This document shows positions 29,170 through 41,427 of a stretch of DNA of 64,000 nt, piece by piece (positions within the stretch are counted from its first letter, which is position 1; each line of letters opens with the position of its first letter). The DNA lies in NCBI GenBank assembly GCA_016785225.1, contig JAFBJZ010000357.1, positions 3,712,501 through 3,776,500 of the forward strand. Reading direction: 5' to 3'. The notes under the pieces are model-generated. The model made no database searches. It was not told where the DNA came from and worked only from the letters and a program-made list of their open reading frames with translations. A program made the position numbers and the translations under genes. The DNA is from Psettodes erumei (taxonomy: Eukaryota > Chordata > Actinopteri > Pleuronectiformes > Psettodidae).

Positions 29170-29219
29170 TGTGTGCGTGTGTGTGCGCGTGCGTGCAAGT
29201 GTGTTTGTGTTTGTGTGTG
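29043..29219 (+). repeat. Long (TG)n array with CTG/CG interruptions
   Basis: About 175 bp of alternating purine-pyrimidine sequence, interrupted at tgtctgtctg, gcgtgtctgtgtgcatg and gcgcgtgcgtgc. Both strands give long spurious Cys-Val or His-Thr frames. It is preceded by another TG-rich patch at 28853-28909. Confidence 0.97.
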
Positions 29220-29533
29220 GGCTCAGCGGTTTTACGTAAAGCTCCATAGAAAAGGCAAGAGTCAAGCAGAGAGTCCTTGGCAGCAGAATGCAATCGCTGC
29301 TCAATGGACCATTTTCTGCAGAGCTGACCCTGCCATATTGAGTTTTCTGCAGAGCAATACGCACACACGCACACATATATAACAGGCTTTAGATGATGAA
29401 GCTGCAGAGAGACATTCAAAAACATACTAGAGAAGCGATAGAGGCACACAAACATCTACAGATAGAATTGTGCATAACAGCATGCTTACACATGTACATT
29501 AAATATTTAAACACACACATATATCAAAGTACA

Positions 29534-29563
29534 CCCCCCCCCACACACACACACACACACACA
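29534..29563 (+). repeat. C9-(AC)n compound tract
   Basis: Nine C followed at once by an AC run; one of six such junctions in the window. Confidence 0.95.
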
Positions 29564-30144
29564 TAAAGAAATGATGTGCCCATGTTCAGCCTGGTAATAA
29601 TCACCACCTAATCACACACAGTATTCACACAGAATGTAATTACCCACATAGCTGTTAATGCACACTATTTGTGCATGTGAGTGTGTGTTTCAATAGTGTG
29701 TGTGTGCAGGCATGTGTGTGACTTGAGGTCTAAGGGAAGTGGGTGGCGTTCCCTCCATTGTGGAAGTGTGCGTGATGACACGATGACCTCTTCATCTGTC
29801 ACTGTTGACCTTTAACCCCAATGAAGCTTGTGGGGGGGAACACCTTCATTTACACAATGTTATGTTGTTTATGTAATATTTTTTCAATCATGGGTTCTAA
29901 TTTCAAATGGGGGTCAGACTTGTTTTAAGGCATCTTACATTATACATTTTGTGTTCCAGAATGATTTTTTCCCACAGGCAAACCCATTAAATGATAAAAT
30001 CTAATCTTTTTCTTATGCATAATATTATGTGAATTAAAAAATATATATTTCATTGATAGAAATGTCAGTTGCAGACAAATGTCACCAAAACAATTTGTCC
30101 ATTTGACATTGATAACAATTCTTTAATAAAAATAAATTATCTCT

Positions 30145-30172
30145 CCCCCCCCCCACCTAAACACACACACCC
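30145..30172 (+). repeat. C10 tract with short AC run
   Basis: Ten C, then acctaa and acacacaccc. Confidence 0.9.
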
Positions 30173-30546
30173 ATTGATGCATTGGACATTTTAAGGTAAG
30201 AGACACCCACATTAGAGTCAGACAGACAGAGGAACTAAAAGATTGATAGAGTGACAGAGTGACAATGGAAAGATGGATTAATAGACAGGCTGATGAACCG
30301 GAAGATTGATTGAGGGACTGACAGAGGCGTAGATGGATCACCATTTGAGCAGATTAATTGATCTCAGATTAACAGATTCTCACTGGACGCAAATAAACAA
30401 ATGAACTGAGTGATAGAAAGACCAAAAAATGGTGTGGGCAGAAGGGTAATCATATCATTGCTTACAGACATTTTGGCTCTGATGGCTTTCCTCTGTTGCC
30501 ATGGCAGCATTCTCATATACCAGCTGGAGTGGAGGAGAGCTGCTCC

Positions 30547-30547
<1 letters not shown>

Positions 30548-30579
<32 letters not shown>
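30548..30579 (+). repeat. (CA)16 microsatellite
   Basis: Pure AC run. Confidence 0.96.
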
Positions 30580-30581
<2 letters not shown>

Positions 30582-32224
30582 CACTCTTCAGCGAATGACT
30601 TATTTTACTTAATATCATAAATTTCAAACACATCCCTGTAGATGGGAAAATGTATAAATACAGCTAAATGTGAAGACAAGTACATTCTTCATGATAACAG
30701 CAGGTTCTGCAGTACAACTCAAAGGTTCAGTCAGCAAGATGTGGCTTTTAGTAACATGCTGTATAGTCGTACCTTGAAACTATAGAGTCGGAGCATCCCT
30801 TGGCTGGCTGGGCTTCAAAACCTGGAAACCTCCAGAGAAGTAACTGAGGAGCGACTGTTGCCAACCTGGCTCATAGTTTGAGGCGATATAGTGAGAAGCG
30901 ATTAAACATTACAGTGGAGTGTACTTTGATGTATTTGCAATCTAACTTTATTATTTAAAAAAGTATTGTACTAACAAGATAATTCAAGGTGCCACTTAGG
31001 ACAGCACAGTACATTTTCTCACTAAATGAAAAGCAGATAAAAATTTCACAGTAAGCTTGCATCATTTGCACACAGAAAATGCTGCTTTGCACTCTTTTCA
31101 TACAACCTTTTCTCTTTCAACAATAGGGGTCACAGGATTAACAGAAGGTTCACATTATCCTAAGATAACACAATAATAATTATCTTCCACTTGGTATGAG
31201 CGTAAGAGTTCAACTCAAGACGTTCAAACTAATAAAAAACTCCAAACTGCAGGTCACCTGACCTCTACATCCCTGTCTCACTGCCCGCAGCCATTACTTT
31301 CTATCATTCATCTCTCAAAGTCACCCTCATCTCATTAGGTGTATGCAAACTGTACGTGCACAGAGAATACACTGCAGGACTAGCAGATAAACTAGACCAC
31401 TTGTGATCCGATCTCAGCCAGACAGAAATGCAACAAGATAAGTGCCACCTCCTGCTATCAAAGAGGTACAGGCAATGTCTTCCATTACAAAACAAAAGTC
31501 TGCCATTCCACCTAGCGAATTTGTTAATACTAGATGTATAAATGATCCATATTTCACTTTGTTTCATTTTCCTCTTATCTCTTACCTTTCCTTCTACCTT
31601 TGCCATCGTAATTCAGTCCCCGTCTCTCCACTTTTTAATTTACATTGGCTCACTCACTCTCTCTCTCTTTCTCTCCCTACCCTTCACCCACCAAATGTTT
31701 CCTCCCCTTGTATTCTTTTTCACTTCCATTGTCTGCCATCTATCAATCACTTCAACCCAATCTATTTCCACCTTGTCTCTTGTTACATGCTTCCTAATAT
31801 CTCCACCTGCTTCTCTTTTGTCCCCTCCTCCCGTTTTTTCTCTTGCTCTGCCCCTTCCCTTGTCCTTTCACTCTTTTCTTATGCTGCTGTCTGGTGTTGT
31901 TACGCTCTACACTATTGACGTCAGTCAGTCGCATTGGTGAATTGATTGAAGTTGAGGTCCAGATTCAGATTTAGGATCAGGACTTGAGTGTCATTATGTC
32001 CCATCTAGTTGTATTAGACTGTGCAAATCTTTGTGCCTACTGAAAGCGTGTGTGTGTGTGTGTGTGTTTGTGCTATGTGCATTGTGACGTTTTAATGAAA
32101 CACATTTTGACTTTGAGAAAACACTACTTTCCTTGGTTGCTTTGAATCTAAAATCTTTCATTTCTTTCCTTCTAAATGATCTTTTCTTTTCTCTGGGGTT
32201 TCTTCAAATTATGCACATTTACAC

Positions 32225-32228
<4 letters not shown>

Positions 32229-32263
<35 letters not shown>

Positions 32264-32268
32264 CGTGT
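32229..32268 (+). repeat. (GT)n microsatellite
   Basis: Pure GT ending in gcgtgcgtg. Confidence 0.96.
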
Positions 32269-33298
32269 ACAGTGACCATCACAGCATAATTACCTATCCC
32301 TGCATATTTTTAAAATTTCAAAGATTCACACCAACACACACAGGCAAACATATTATATACACCTTTGACACACATCTGTAATTGGCTGTGCAGTCACTTT
32401 TCAAACCATTAACCTCGCTGTGCTAGCAGACAATGTATTCAGGTTAAGCACATAAACACACCTATGCACACACATAATGATGAACACGCTGATATTGATA
32501 CAGGTAAGTAACAAGGCTGAGTTCAAATGGTCGACCTTAAGTGTGTGAACATGTTTGTGGCAGAGAATTAATTGCCTGCCTATACTCTGTATTTGACTGT
32601 GCCCACTCAGAGAAAACCCACAAGTGCCACATACATAAACACACAGAGAGAGTGAGACAGAGAGAGCGAGTATACAAGAGGTGGTCAAAATACACAAAAA
32701 ACACTCATTGTTAAATTGAATAAATCATGATATTGCTGTTTTCTGAAACACAAATGGTGCCTTCTTTGCCACCTCTTCCACCTCCACAATGTGAAAATGC
32801 AATTTAAGCAGCCTAATAGTTTGGACCACAGTGGCATCTTTCCAGCACTGACGAGGTCAAATGTTTTTGAAATCTACACATTATGTGGGTATAGGTGTTT
32901 TTTGTTATAAAATGTGTGCTTATGATAAAAGAGTATGGAGTAATTTTTGTTTGCCTTCTTGGAATTAAACTTGTAGTTAGCATAACGTCACTGCCACACA
33001 TAAAGAAAAACACACACAGGAGGTGTAGTTATTTGGAAATTCAAAGTAGACTTCTGCATGTCCCTGATAAGGAAGCCTTGGGTAACATACAATAAATATT
33101 ATTAATAGTTTTTAACATTAAACTGGGTTTGTGTCAATATGCGTGCATTTCTGTGTGCACATGTGTGTGTGTGTGTGTGTACATACTTGTGATTTTGTGT
33201 GGTTGTGTTGTAGCTGCCATCCATTACCAAAGTCCCTATCAATCACTTCCAGTCCAATCAGCTAAATGGACCTCATGAGGAGTTTTGTGCCTAATTCT

Positions 33299-33309
33299 GT
33301 GTGTGTGTG

Positions 33310-33395
<86 letters not shown>
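33299..33395 (+). repeat. (GT)48 array
   Basis: 97 bp of GT with a single tttg interruption near 33324. Confidence 0.97.
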
Positions 33396-33402
<7 letters not shown>

Positions 33403-33921
33403 GTTTGAAATGCAGGCAAGTAAGTGTTAGACTGCATCATTTAATCTGATTTAATTCAATATATGAAGTTTTTCTGTTCATTCAGCAGAATGTATTGAAA
33501 TGTCAGATGTACAGTTTGTCGGGCATTTCCCGCTCTCTGAACAAATTAAACCAAACGTGACACACTTAACAAAACAGATGCATATCTTCCTGCTGATGAT
33601 TCAATCAATTTAACAAATGCATGATTCTGCCACCTGGTTCAGCCACAGTAGATTACTCCTCTCAAGCTGGTAGCGATACAATGTCTGCAGTGCAGTGTTT
33701 CTGCTTTTTACTGCCTCATTGTCAGACAACAGAGGCCAATAATCAGACATATGTTTTAGATGTGTGTTTGTTTCAGTGGGTGTGTGAGAGTGTGCATGAG
33801 TGAGTGAGTGTTTTGTGTAATTTATGTCCTGCCACATCAGGCTTCCTGTCCATTCTGCTCTGTCTGTGCTTCTTTGGCAGGAATCCTTTAGTCAGAGTTA
33901 TGGCCACACACTGCCATGCTC

Positions 33922-33922
<1 letters not shown>

Positions 33923-33959
<37 letters not shown>
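33923..33959 (+). repeat. (TG)18 microsatellite
   Basis: Pure TG run. Confidence 0.96.
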
Positions 33960-33961
<2 letters not shown>

Positions 33962-34814
33962 TTGTGACCTCTTGGGCTTGTATTGATTGAGTGTCTGGTG
34001 CCCCGTTGTCAGCACACAGTTAGCCTCATTAGAAATAGGTCACATTGTCCCCTCCTCTGCCTCCTCTTCCTCCTCTCATATCTTCATTGCATCTTCTACA
34101 TCCACCAGCCTTACCATCCAAGACCCCACTGCCCCTCTCCTCTCTTCTCCTCTCCTCTGTCCTCGCCATCTTCACCAGTTCTATACATTGGCAGCTAAGA
34201 GATTGGCAACATTTTTGTCAGTAGTAATGGGAGCTGGCAGCTACACCCTGTGAAAAACAATGGACTGTGAAGGACAAAGGTTTTAACGACACAAAATACT
34301 GTTTTGTGTGATTATTGGCAGCAGCTCATTTTTTGACCTCAAACAGCAGCTGGTGAATAATGAATTTAACATTGGCCCTCACTGACTTGTATAGAATTTA
34401 CACAGAAAAAAATATCATAATACCATGAATAATGAATACATCCCTCAGTCCCCTTGCAATTTAAATAGTCTTGGTGAAAAAGTAATCTGTGTAGCATTCT
34501 TTCAAGATATTTGGCAAGTCACACTGTCCTTTACATCATGAAACAAATATGGACACAAAATAGGATATATAGGAAGATATAAACATGGATACGTATGAGA
34601 AAATAAGATATATATGTAAAATGGTGTAGTGTGATAAGCTCGGAAAATTACTTCTTTTAAATAAAGTAATACAATTTACCAGTCTAACATTCATAGGAAA
34701 GCTTTTGACAACTGTAAAGCTGCAGTCACCATTGATAGCCATTTTATGGTTTGACTTTACCCATCACATCCAGCGAGGGTACAGTAATTCAGCGACAGTA
34801 AGGTCAGATCCCGA

Positions 34815-35040
34815 CTACATAACCTTTTGTGAAATGGATAAGAGTTTGAAATCAAATCTGTATTTCACTGGGAGCCAGTAAGCGGCGACGTGGGACCCAC
34901 GACAGTGTTTGTCGAAAGCCTGGCAGCAGCATCCTGCAGCGGTCACAGCCAGGTCATTGTTGACTGACTGAGGCAGGAGAACAAGCCAGTACCAAAGACC
35001 TGACATGATGAGATAAAAGCATGAAAAAAACCCTGGACAG
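34815..35040 (-). mobile_element. Retrotransposon-derived relic with WLPVKYR motif
   Basis: The minus frame contains YWLPVKYRFDFKLL, the C-terminal LHWLPVxxRIDFKxL signature of fish LINE ORF2 proteins. On the + strand the same DNA reads ctgggagccagt and, 110 bp on, catgatgagataaaagcatga, a text I recall from abundant teleost interspersed repeats. No complete element or target duplication is visible. Confidence 0.55.
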
Positions 35041-35329
35041 GTGGCCTGGCCATCACAGAGTGACAACACAGAGAGACAAATTAATTCACGCCTGCATGAA
35101 TCTTACAGTTTCCAATTCACCTGGTCTGCATTTCTTTCACTGTGGCAGAGAACCAAAATCCACATAAGTATACAAACTATTTAAAGTGCTAACTTATGTG
35201 CCACCATGCTGCTGATTTGGTAATTATTTCTTACAAATGATCAAACACAGCCAAATGTATTTGAGAAATATTTATAGTGGAATCATTGCTAGGTACTAAT
35301 CTCATATCCATTTGTTAAGGATAAATAAC

Positions 35330-35560
35330 AATTAATACGTTACCTCAATAAGAATTCAACTGAATAAATTAATTTGATTTTTCTCTGGATCTGGTCTTCT
35401 CAGATGTCACCGACATTGTTTAATTACCCACAGACCAGATTGGCAACAAATTAGCTCACTCCAATTAATAGATCCATCTTGTCAGCTTGTAATTACTGTT
35501 TCTGGGCTTGTTCCATATTATGTTCATGCTATCAGGGGTTATAATTAATTCCTTGAGTCA
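35330..35560. promoter_or_regulatory. AATTA-rich block (candidate conserved noncoding element)
   Basis: Roughly fifteen ATTA/TAAT cores in 230 bp (for example gtttaattacc, ccaattaatag, cttgtaattac, ataattaattcc), the core recognised by homeodomain proteins. No repeats or ORFs are present. Function is inferred from composition only. Confidence 0.22.
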
Positions 35561-37556
35561 TACCCTTTGCCAAATGGGACAATGCACAGTGTGTTTTATC
35601 TGACATAGGGTGCATAGTCGGTTGTGCCAGTGGCAGGAGGGCTGTGTAATGAGACACTATGGTTCATAGCGTTTATCATTTTATTTACTTTTTTAGTATT
35701 TGATTACATAAATTGTAGGACTACAAAAGGGAATTGGATCATATGAGTATCCTTAATGAAGACTGCCCTTAAAAACTTGTGTACATAATAAAGTGAAAAT
35801 TTATTGTATGAAACTCATATGAAAGTATATAGTGTAACTAAAAGCATTGGTTGAGAACATATTAAGTTTACAAAGAAACTTCTCTATAGTATAGATCTAG
35901 TATATTGCATGTAACACAGTATATATATTTATTAAAGTCATTGGTGTCATCATCCCATCATGTTGATTGGTGAAAGGGATGGAAAGAGACCCTTGACAGT
36001 TCATAAATGTTTTAGATGACGCTTTCAGATTGAGTGGCTCCGCAATAATCACTGACGCCCAAAAATACACATGGAGGTTTGGGTTTGAATCCGTTTCTCT
36101 GGCCTTTCTGCATGGATGTTGCACATCCTTCCATGTCTGTATTTCCTCAGAGCGCTCCAGTGTCCAAGACTTGTAGATTGGGTGACTTTCAAACTCAGAA
36201 CTGTAAGGCTGCAAATAATGATTATTTCACTGTTAATTATTCTGGTGACGGGTCTATCAGATGTCAGAAAAGAGTACAATATTACAAGGTGACATTAACC
36301 AACACCTGAAAAATTCAATTTACAATCATGTAAAACAAAAGCAGTTAGTCCTCACATTAAATAAGGTGGAACCAGAGAATAATTTACATTTCTGCAGAAA
36401 AAAGGTTTAAATTTATTGGTTATGAAATTAGTTGCCAATTAATGTTCTGGCTGTTTACTAATCGATTAACTAAATTAATTGTTTCTACTGTACTAAGTTG
36501 CCAGTAGGTGTCAACTTATTTGTCGATGTGTTTGTTTTCTCAGTCCAAAGTGTACATCAACTCTCACCCAGAGCTAACGATCAGACCAGGATTAGTGGAT
36601 AGAAATTAACGGACGTTTTAATCATGCTTGTATGTAAAGAATATTTTATATATATATGGATGTGTTCAGATCTGTAGGATAATGCACTATTTAGAGAATA
36701 GATTGTATTAAACCTAATAGGAAAATACAGTTTACAGATGTGAATAATAAACCTGCTTAATTCATGTGAAAATCTACTACTTTTCTGAGTAATTTCTCTT
36801 ATCTTTTCACGACTAAATCTAAGGTGTTATGGTTTACAACCTACAGGTAAGAAAAGTGTTGACATGGTCCCCCTGGTAAGAAGAGTGATAGGTGAAATGT
36901 CCTCTGGGCCGACACTGAGTTTACCATTTACTCATTGTCACTCTTTCTAACATGTTTGCACCTGTTTGTCACTGAGAAGCCATTGCTCTCTCTCTCTCAC
37001 TTATCAGTTTCTCTTCTCATCCTACTGCAACCTTTTTCAGGACACACACACACATTGTATGCAGTCATCTAACAAAGATTTATGACTCATATGAATTGGA
37101 AAGGCCCCTCCCGACCACCCAAACATCAGATACCACAACTATTTCTGTATAATATTTTTCAGAAGTAATTAGCCTGTGGGGCTGATCCTGGTTGAAAACC
37201 TAAGCTGTATGAAATTCAACCGTAAAATATTTATGAATGCACACTTGAGGATCACAAAGAGCGTTTTATTTCAGAGACTCTAAGTGTCCTCCCACAGCTG
37301 CTGGCCATGAACACTCAGTACTCCTGAAGTCTCCAGTACAGATTCATGCACACACATACACACTGTACAGGGTGACCCAACATTTTTCTAAAGGGGAAAA
37401 GCGCAGGAGAGGAAAAGAGGTCATGGGAATGGAGGAGAGGAGAGAGTAAAGGGACATGAGATGTCCCAGCAGAAGAAAAAGGTGGAAAGGGAGAGGTGAG
37501 CAAAATGTCAAGGAGACCTAGAGGTAACATTGGGAGACTGAGGTATTGTATTGCCT

Positions 37557-37582
37557 TGTGTGTGTGTGTGTGTGTGTGTGTG
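37557..37582 (+). repeat. (GT)13 microsatellite
   Basis: Pure GT. The opposite (CA)n tract lies 130 bp downstream at 37715-37759, so the pair could fold as an inverted repeat. Confidence 0.95.
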
Positions 37583-37711
37583 TTCCTGGGCAGATAAACA
37601 AGGAAACTCCCAGAGGGGTGTCCATCCTGGAATTTTTAACAGGAAATTTATTCTACTTCTAAACAATGGCAGAATGTGCACACGCACGCACGTACAAAAA
37701 CACAGAGTGTT

Positions 37712-37714
<3 letters not shown>

Positions 37715-37759
<45 letters not shown>
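37715..37759 (+). repeat. (AC)22 microsatellite
   Basis: Pure AC run. Confidence 0.96.
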
Positions 37760-37768
<9 letters not shown>

Positions 37769-38095
37769 ACAAAGCCTCTGAATATCATTAGGGGTGCATG
37801 ACAGTACAAACAAATGTTTGTTGTACTGTGAAAACACTCACCTTGGACAGTATGTGTCTTTATTTGTGTATGTGCGCACGTGTGTGTGTGTGTGTGTGTT
37901 TTTGCTATTCAAGAAGTTAAAATCGAATTTGTGAGGTTGCACCTGTATGTATTTCATCTGTGTGCTTGTCTGTGTGGGTGGGTGAACTAATTGTGTTTAT
38001 AATTCAGTTTAATAAATTTTCATTTTTAATTTGCCGCATTCATGTTTAATAGCTGCCACAGGTGTACACTTTGAAGTGGGATCTCACATCTCAAG

Positions 38096-38099
<4 letters not shown>

Positions 38100-38147
<48 letters not shown>
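38100..38147 (+). repeat. (CA)24 microsatellite
   Basis: Pure CA run preceded by aagcacg. Confidence 0.97.
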
Positions 38148-38148
<1 letters not shown>

Positions 38149-39234
38149 CCTTTCACATAGTGACATGGTAAATAGAAGCTGGAGTTGGGTGAAAGGCTCC
38201 CTGGTTAAAATAACAAGTGTGTGATCATGTGAACACAGGGAATACATCTCTCTTTCCTCTCTCTCTGCATGTGCATAGGTATTCCTGACTTCCTGTTTCT
38301 TGTCCCCAAAAAAAGGAAAAACTTGGAGTCCTAAGTGTTGACAGCTGAGTAAGAGACCAGGAAATCTCCTGGCAGCCATTGCAGAGCGATACTGGAGATC
38401 TGGCTGTGAGAAAATAAATGCGTTAACATTCAGTAACAAGGCTGAAAATAACAGGCCTTCATGGAAAGGATGACCGTGTTAATAGCTGTATAGTTTAATT
38501 CAGTAAAAGTTATTACATAGCTGGAAGGTTAATGTGATCACACCAATATCGGCTTCCATTAATTACATAGGCTAGTTCTCATATATGTATGTATTAAGAT
38601 GTATTAATAGCAATTCAGTGTTGGTATTGTGATAGGAAATCTATCATTAATATGATGTCAACCAAACAAAACTTCCAAACAGTATGGGGATTAAGTTGTT
38701 GCTTCATAGCTAATTGTCCCAATCACATTTGAAGTTGGGTTTAGAAGAGAATCTTTCACTTGTTGCCAAAAAAAATCCCATGGGTGGCTTCTGGTGGCTT
38801 TGAAGCCCTGCATGTCCCTGTGAGTGATGTGACATAACAGAGATTCAGTGTGCTATCCAGATATTTGAATTGCCCAGCCTTGCAACTGTGTACAAATACA
38901 ACTGATTCCAGCAACCGGTTCTTGTTGATCTGGTGTGTGCAAGCTGGAGACAATAAAGGCAAGCTCAGGAACGAGCTGAAAGTTGTGCAGCATCAAATAA
39001 ATCAAATCAAATTAAATAAAAGAGAAGTGATTCAAATGCGTTATGCAGCTTCAACAGCACTGGTAACCCTTTATATTTAACAAGTCTTTCAACCTCAGTG
39101 ACCATATACTACTGTAAGTCAATGGTCCCTACGCTTGGATCCTAACCATAGGAGCTAGGAGTGTTTCAGCAGGAGGCATATTGTCCTTCATGGTTACAGT
39201 AACTCTTAATAAGGTCATGGAATGGTCACGGCTT

Positions 39235-39705
39235 TGTTTGGTTTAGGAAAAGATTTGTATTTGGGTTAAAATAATTACCTCCCAAGGTTACATGACCTTC
39301 GTTGTCATGGTTACAATAATGAACACGCAGTTTGTGGAAAAGATGATTGTGATGTCAAACAGGAAATGAACAGTGGCCTTCTTTGCTCCTATCATAATTA
39401 GCCTGCTCCAGCTTTTAGAGATCATAAAACGTCACAGACAACCTATAAACCAAAGTTAAATTGAATTGAAACATTGAAGTATGTTGTTTGTCCATGCTCT
39501 GTAGGAATACACATAGAATCAATTAGGAGAAAAAAAATGAGTCACAGTGAAAAATAAATCAGTTTTATGATGGGACAACACTATGGTTAAGGTATAGTTA
39601 CGTTAACCAAAAAACTGACCTGACTAGTTTGTAGGTAAAGGTTATGGCTGGATTAAAATTACCACCTTGTAAAGGTTAGGAGACCTTTGTTGTTACAGTT
39701 ACAAA
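39235..39705 (+). repeat. Two diverged direct copies of a fish interspersed repeat unit
   Basis: The unit at 39235-39325 (ggtttaggaaaagatttg, ggttaaaataattacc, catgaccttcgttgtcatgg, ttacaa) recurs at 39620-39705 as a diverged copy (gtttgtaggtaaaggtta, gattaaaattaccacc, gagacctttgttgttacag, ttacaa). Order and spacing of the blocks are kept. Such ttaggxaaxaaaxxx-ggttaaaat units occur as clustered repeats in many teleosts (recalled). Confidence 0.55.
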
Positions 39706-41186
39706 AAAAATTAAGTTAAAGATTGTGAGAAATCGTGGTTTTGCTTTTTTAAAAAAAGACATCATTGACTCTTGGTTGGAGACAGGAAAATAGCGGCCTC
39801 CTGTGTTAAAATCCAATTTTTGTTGTCCCATCAATCATCTCTACACCAGCTTTATGGTTCAATAACAACATTACCTGAGGAGGAACCTTTGCTCCTTTCG
39901 TGATTACGACATCCAGTAGATGGTTTTGTCACTTGAACATGTACTTCAGTCATTTTGAGGCACTTAGGAAGATGGTCTCTCATCAACGAGGAATTATCTC
40001 CTTACTTTTAGATAGGTACTTTAGTTCTTCTCTTCAAAGAAATTTCTCTGGTCAATTATTAACTGCTCCTAAACTCAACACGATTAACTAAACTCAAATT
40101 ACATATCTTACATATCTTGTATTTATTTTTAAATTTACAGGAGACATCTAGGAAATTGTTACAGGCAGTTACAGACCAGTAAAAAATTGTTATCACAAGT
40201 GATGCAAGAGTTTAGAGGGTAGATGTACTGAGAACCATAATGTTGTGTAATGTCAGATTACAGTGCATCACAGTAAAATACGTGGCAACTGTAATATTTG
40301 TATCCATGGCGATTTGGCTGTCTACTGCACCTGCAGTTTCCTTGGCAGCAATAGTCCTTGCCTTGTCAGAATATGCTGATTTTTGATTTTTGATTTTGCC
40401 AATACAAGAAATTATTAGATAGATAGATAGATAGATGGGCAGAATACAAAGAGAAATGAAGCTGTATAAGTTTGAGCAGGGTTAAAATCCCAGTGGAGGA
40501 GAAGGGTGAACAGAGAGTGAAATCGAGCCAAGAGAATGGAGAGAGCATGTGGGTGTCTGTTCCTGAACAGGAGAGTCAGATTAAAATAGAACGAAAGTCA
40601 TATGACGACAGTGTTACTGTCAAACACCTGCAGCGGAGAGACAGAAAGAGAGAGAGCGAATGGGATGAAAGAACAAATGGAGAAACAGACAGGTGACAGA
40701 GAGAGAGGGAAAGGGGTGGGGGCATAAACTGTGAATAGTGATACTATGCAAAGCGTTAGAGGGAACAGAGCGACAGAGAGGAAGAGCGTGAGCAAAAGGT
40801 TAAGAATAAATGAAAAAAGAAGATGAGGATGAAGAATGGGGATCATTATTGTGGCCTCCCTGCCACAGTATGTGTTCTCCGGTGAACTGCCATCAGTCTC
40901 CCTTTTTCCTGCCCTGAGCTTTGAATAGCTCCTCGCTGCAGCGCTGCTCCACCCACAGAAAAAAGTAGACAAGCTTAGGTATCATTGTCTCCAACAAAGG
41001 TGCTCTCACACATGACACATCTGTTGCTTTTTCATGTGATAGTTTTTGAGTGGCCTTGATATTTAGACAGCCCTGATTGGCAATTGTTGACATTTGAGAG
41101 GAGGCCAGTCCCTCGGTGAGAACTGATGACAATCAGAGCCATTTAAATTCGACAAGATGCTTAGCATTTAAATGCTAAATGGGCTT
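39706..41186. other. Noncoding; purine-rich patch and 18-bp palindrome
   Basis: The region 40490-40840 is GA rich on the + strand. A perfect palindrome ttagcatttaaatgctaa lies at 41161-41178. No exon is seen. Confidence 0.6.
40417..40436 (+). repeat. Short (GATA)n run
   Basis: Five tagatagatag-type units. It is the reverse-complement class of the large array at 59859-60708. Confidence 0.85.
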
Positions 41187-41427
41187 GCATTTATATAAAG
41201 CTTTTCTAGTCACTCAAAGCACTTTTACATCGAGCTGTTCACCCATTCACACAGTAGTACTCCTACACTTTTTCAACACTTTCTATCACACGCTCTTTCA
41301 CACACCAATGACACATCAGGGGCAGGTTGGGATTCAGTGTCTTCCCAAGGACACTTCAACATGTGGATTGGGGGATCGGACATCGAACCACCAATTTTCC
41401 GATTAGTGGATATTGCACCAGGAACAA
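41187..41427 (-). mobile_element. tRNA-headed SINE-like element, copy 2 (fuller)
   Basis: The minus strand reads a degraded tRNA-like head, B-box-like ggttcgatgtcc (41378-41389) and tccttgggaagacactgaat. A middle with gtgtgaatgggtgaac follows, and the end is tttgagtgactagaaaagc. It shares head, body and tail with copy 1 at 8914-9103. It ends beside an 18-bp palindrome. Confidence 0.7.

Larger units (their letters stand above)
14056..34814. other. Long noncoding stretch, microsatellite-rich
   Basis: Beyond the arrays listed separately, it has GA/CT strand-asymmetric runs (16370-16430, 17180-17245, 19805-20160 purine rich; 31560-31900 pyrimidine rich) and degenerate gacagacag/gatagag text at 30215-30335. 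No exon with protein similarity was found on either strand. It is most simply intronic or intergenic DNA 5' of PDE2A. Confidence 0.55.
35561..39234. other. Noncoding, AT-rich, with CA/GT arrays
   Basis: Nothing gene-like. The arrays at 37.6-38.1 kb are listed separately. A purine-rich patch lies at 37385-37500. Confidence 0.6.

Noticed and set aside
29012..29455. Long His-Thr and Cys-Val open frames across the TG array, on both strands
   Set aside because: These are dinucleotide repeat translations; the alternating TG/CA has no stops in several frames.
36079..36309. gggtttgaatccg (36078-36090), considered as a tRNA B box
   Set aside because: No matching A box or cloverleaf stems at tRNA spacing could be drawn.
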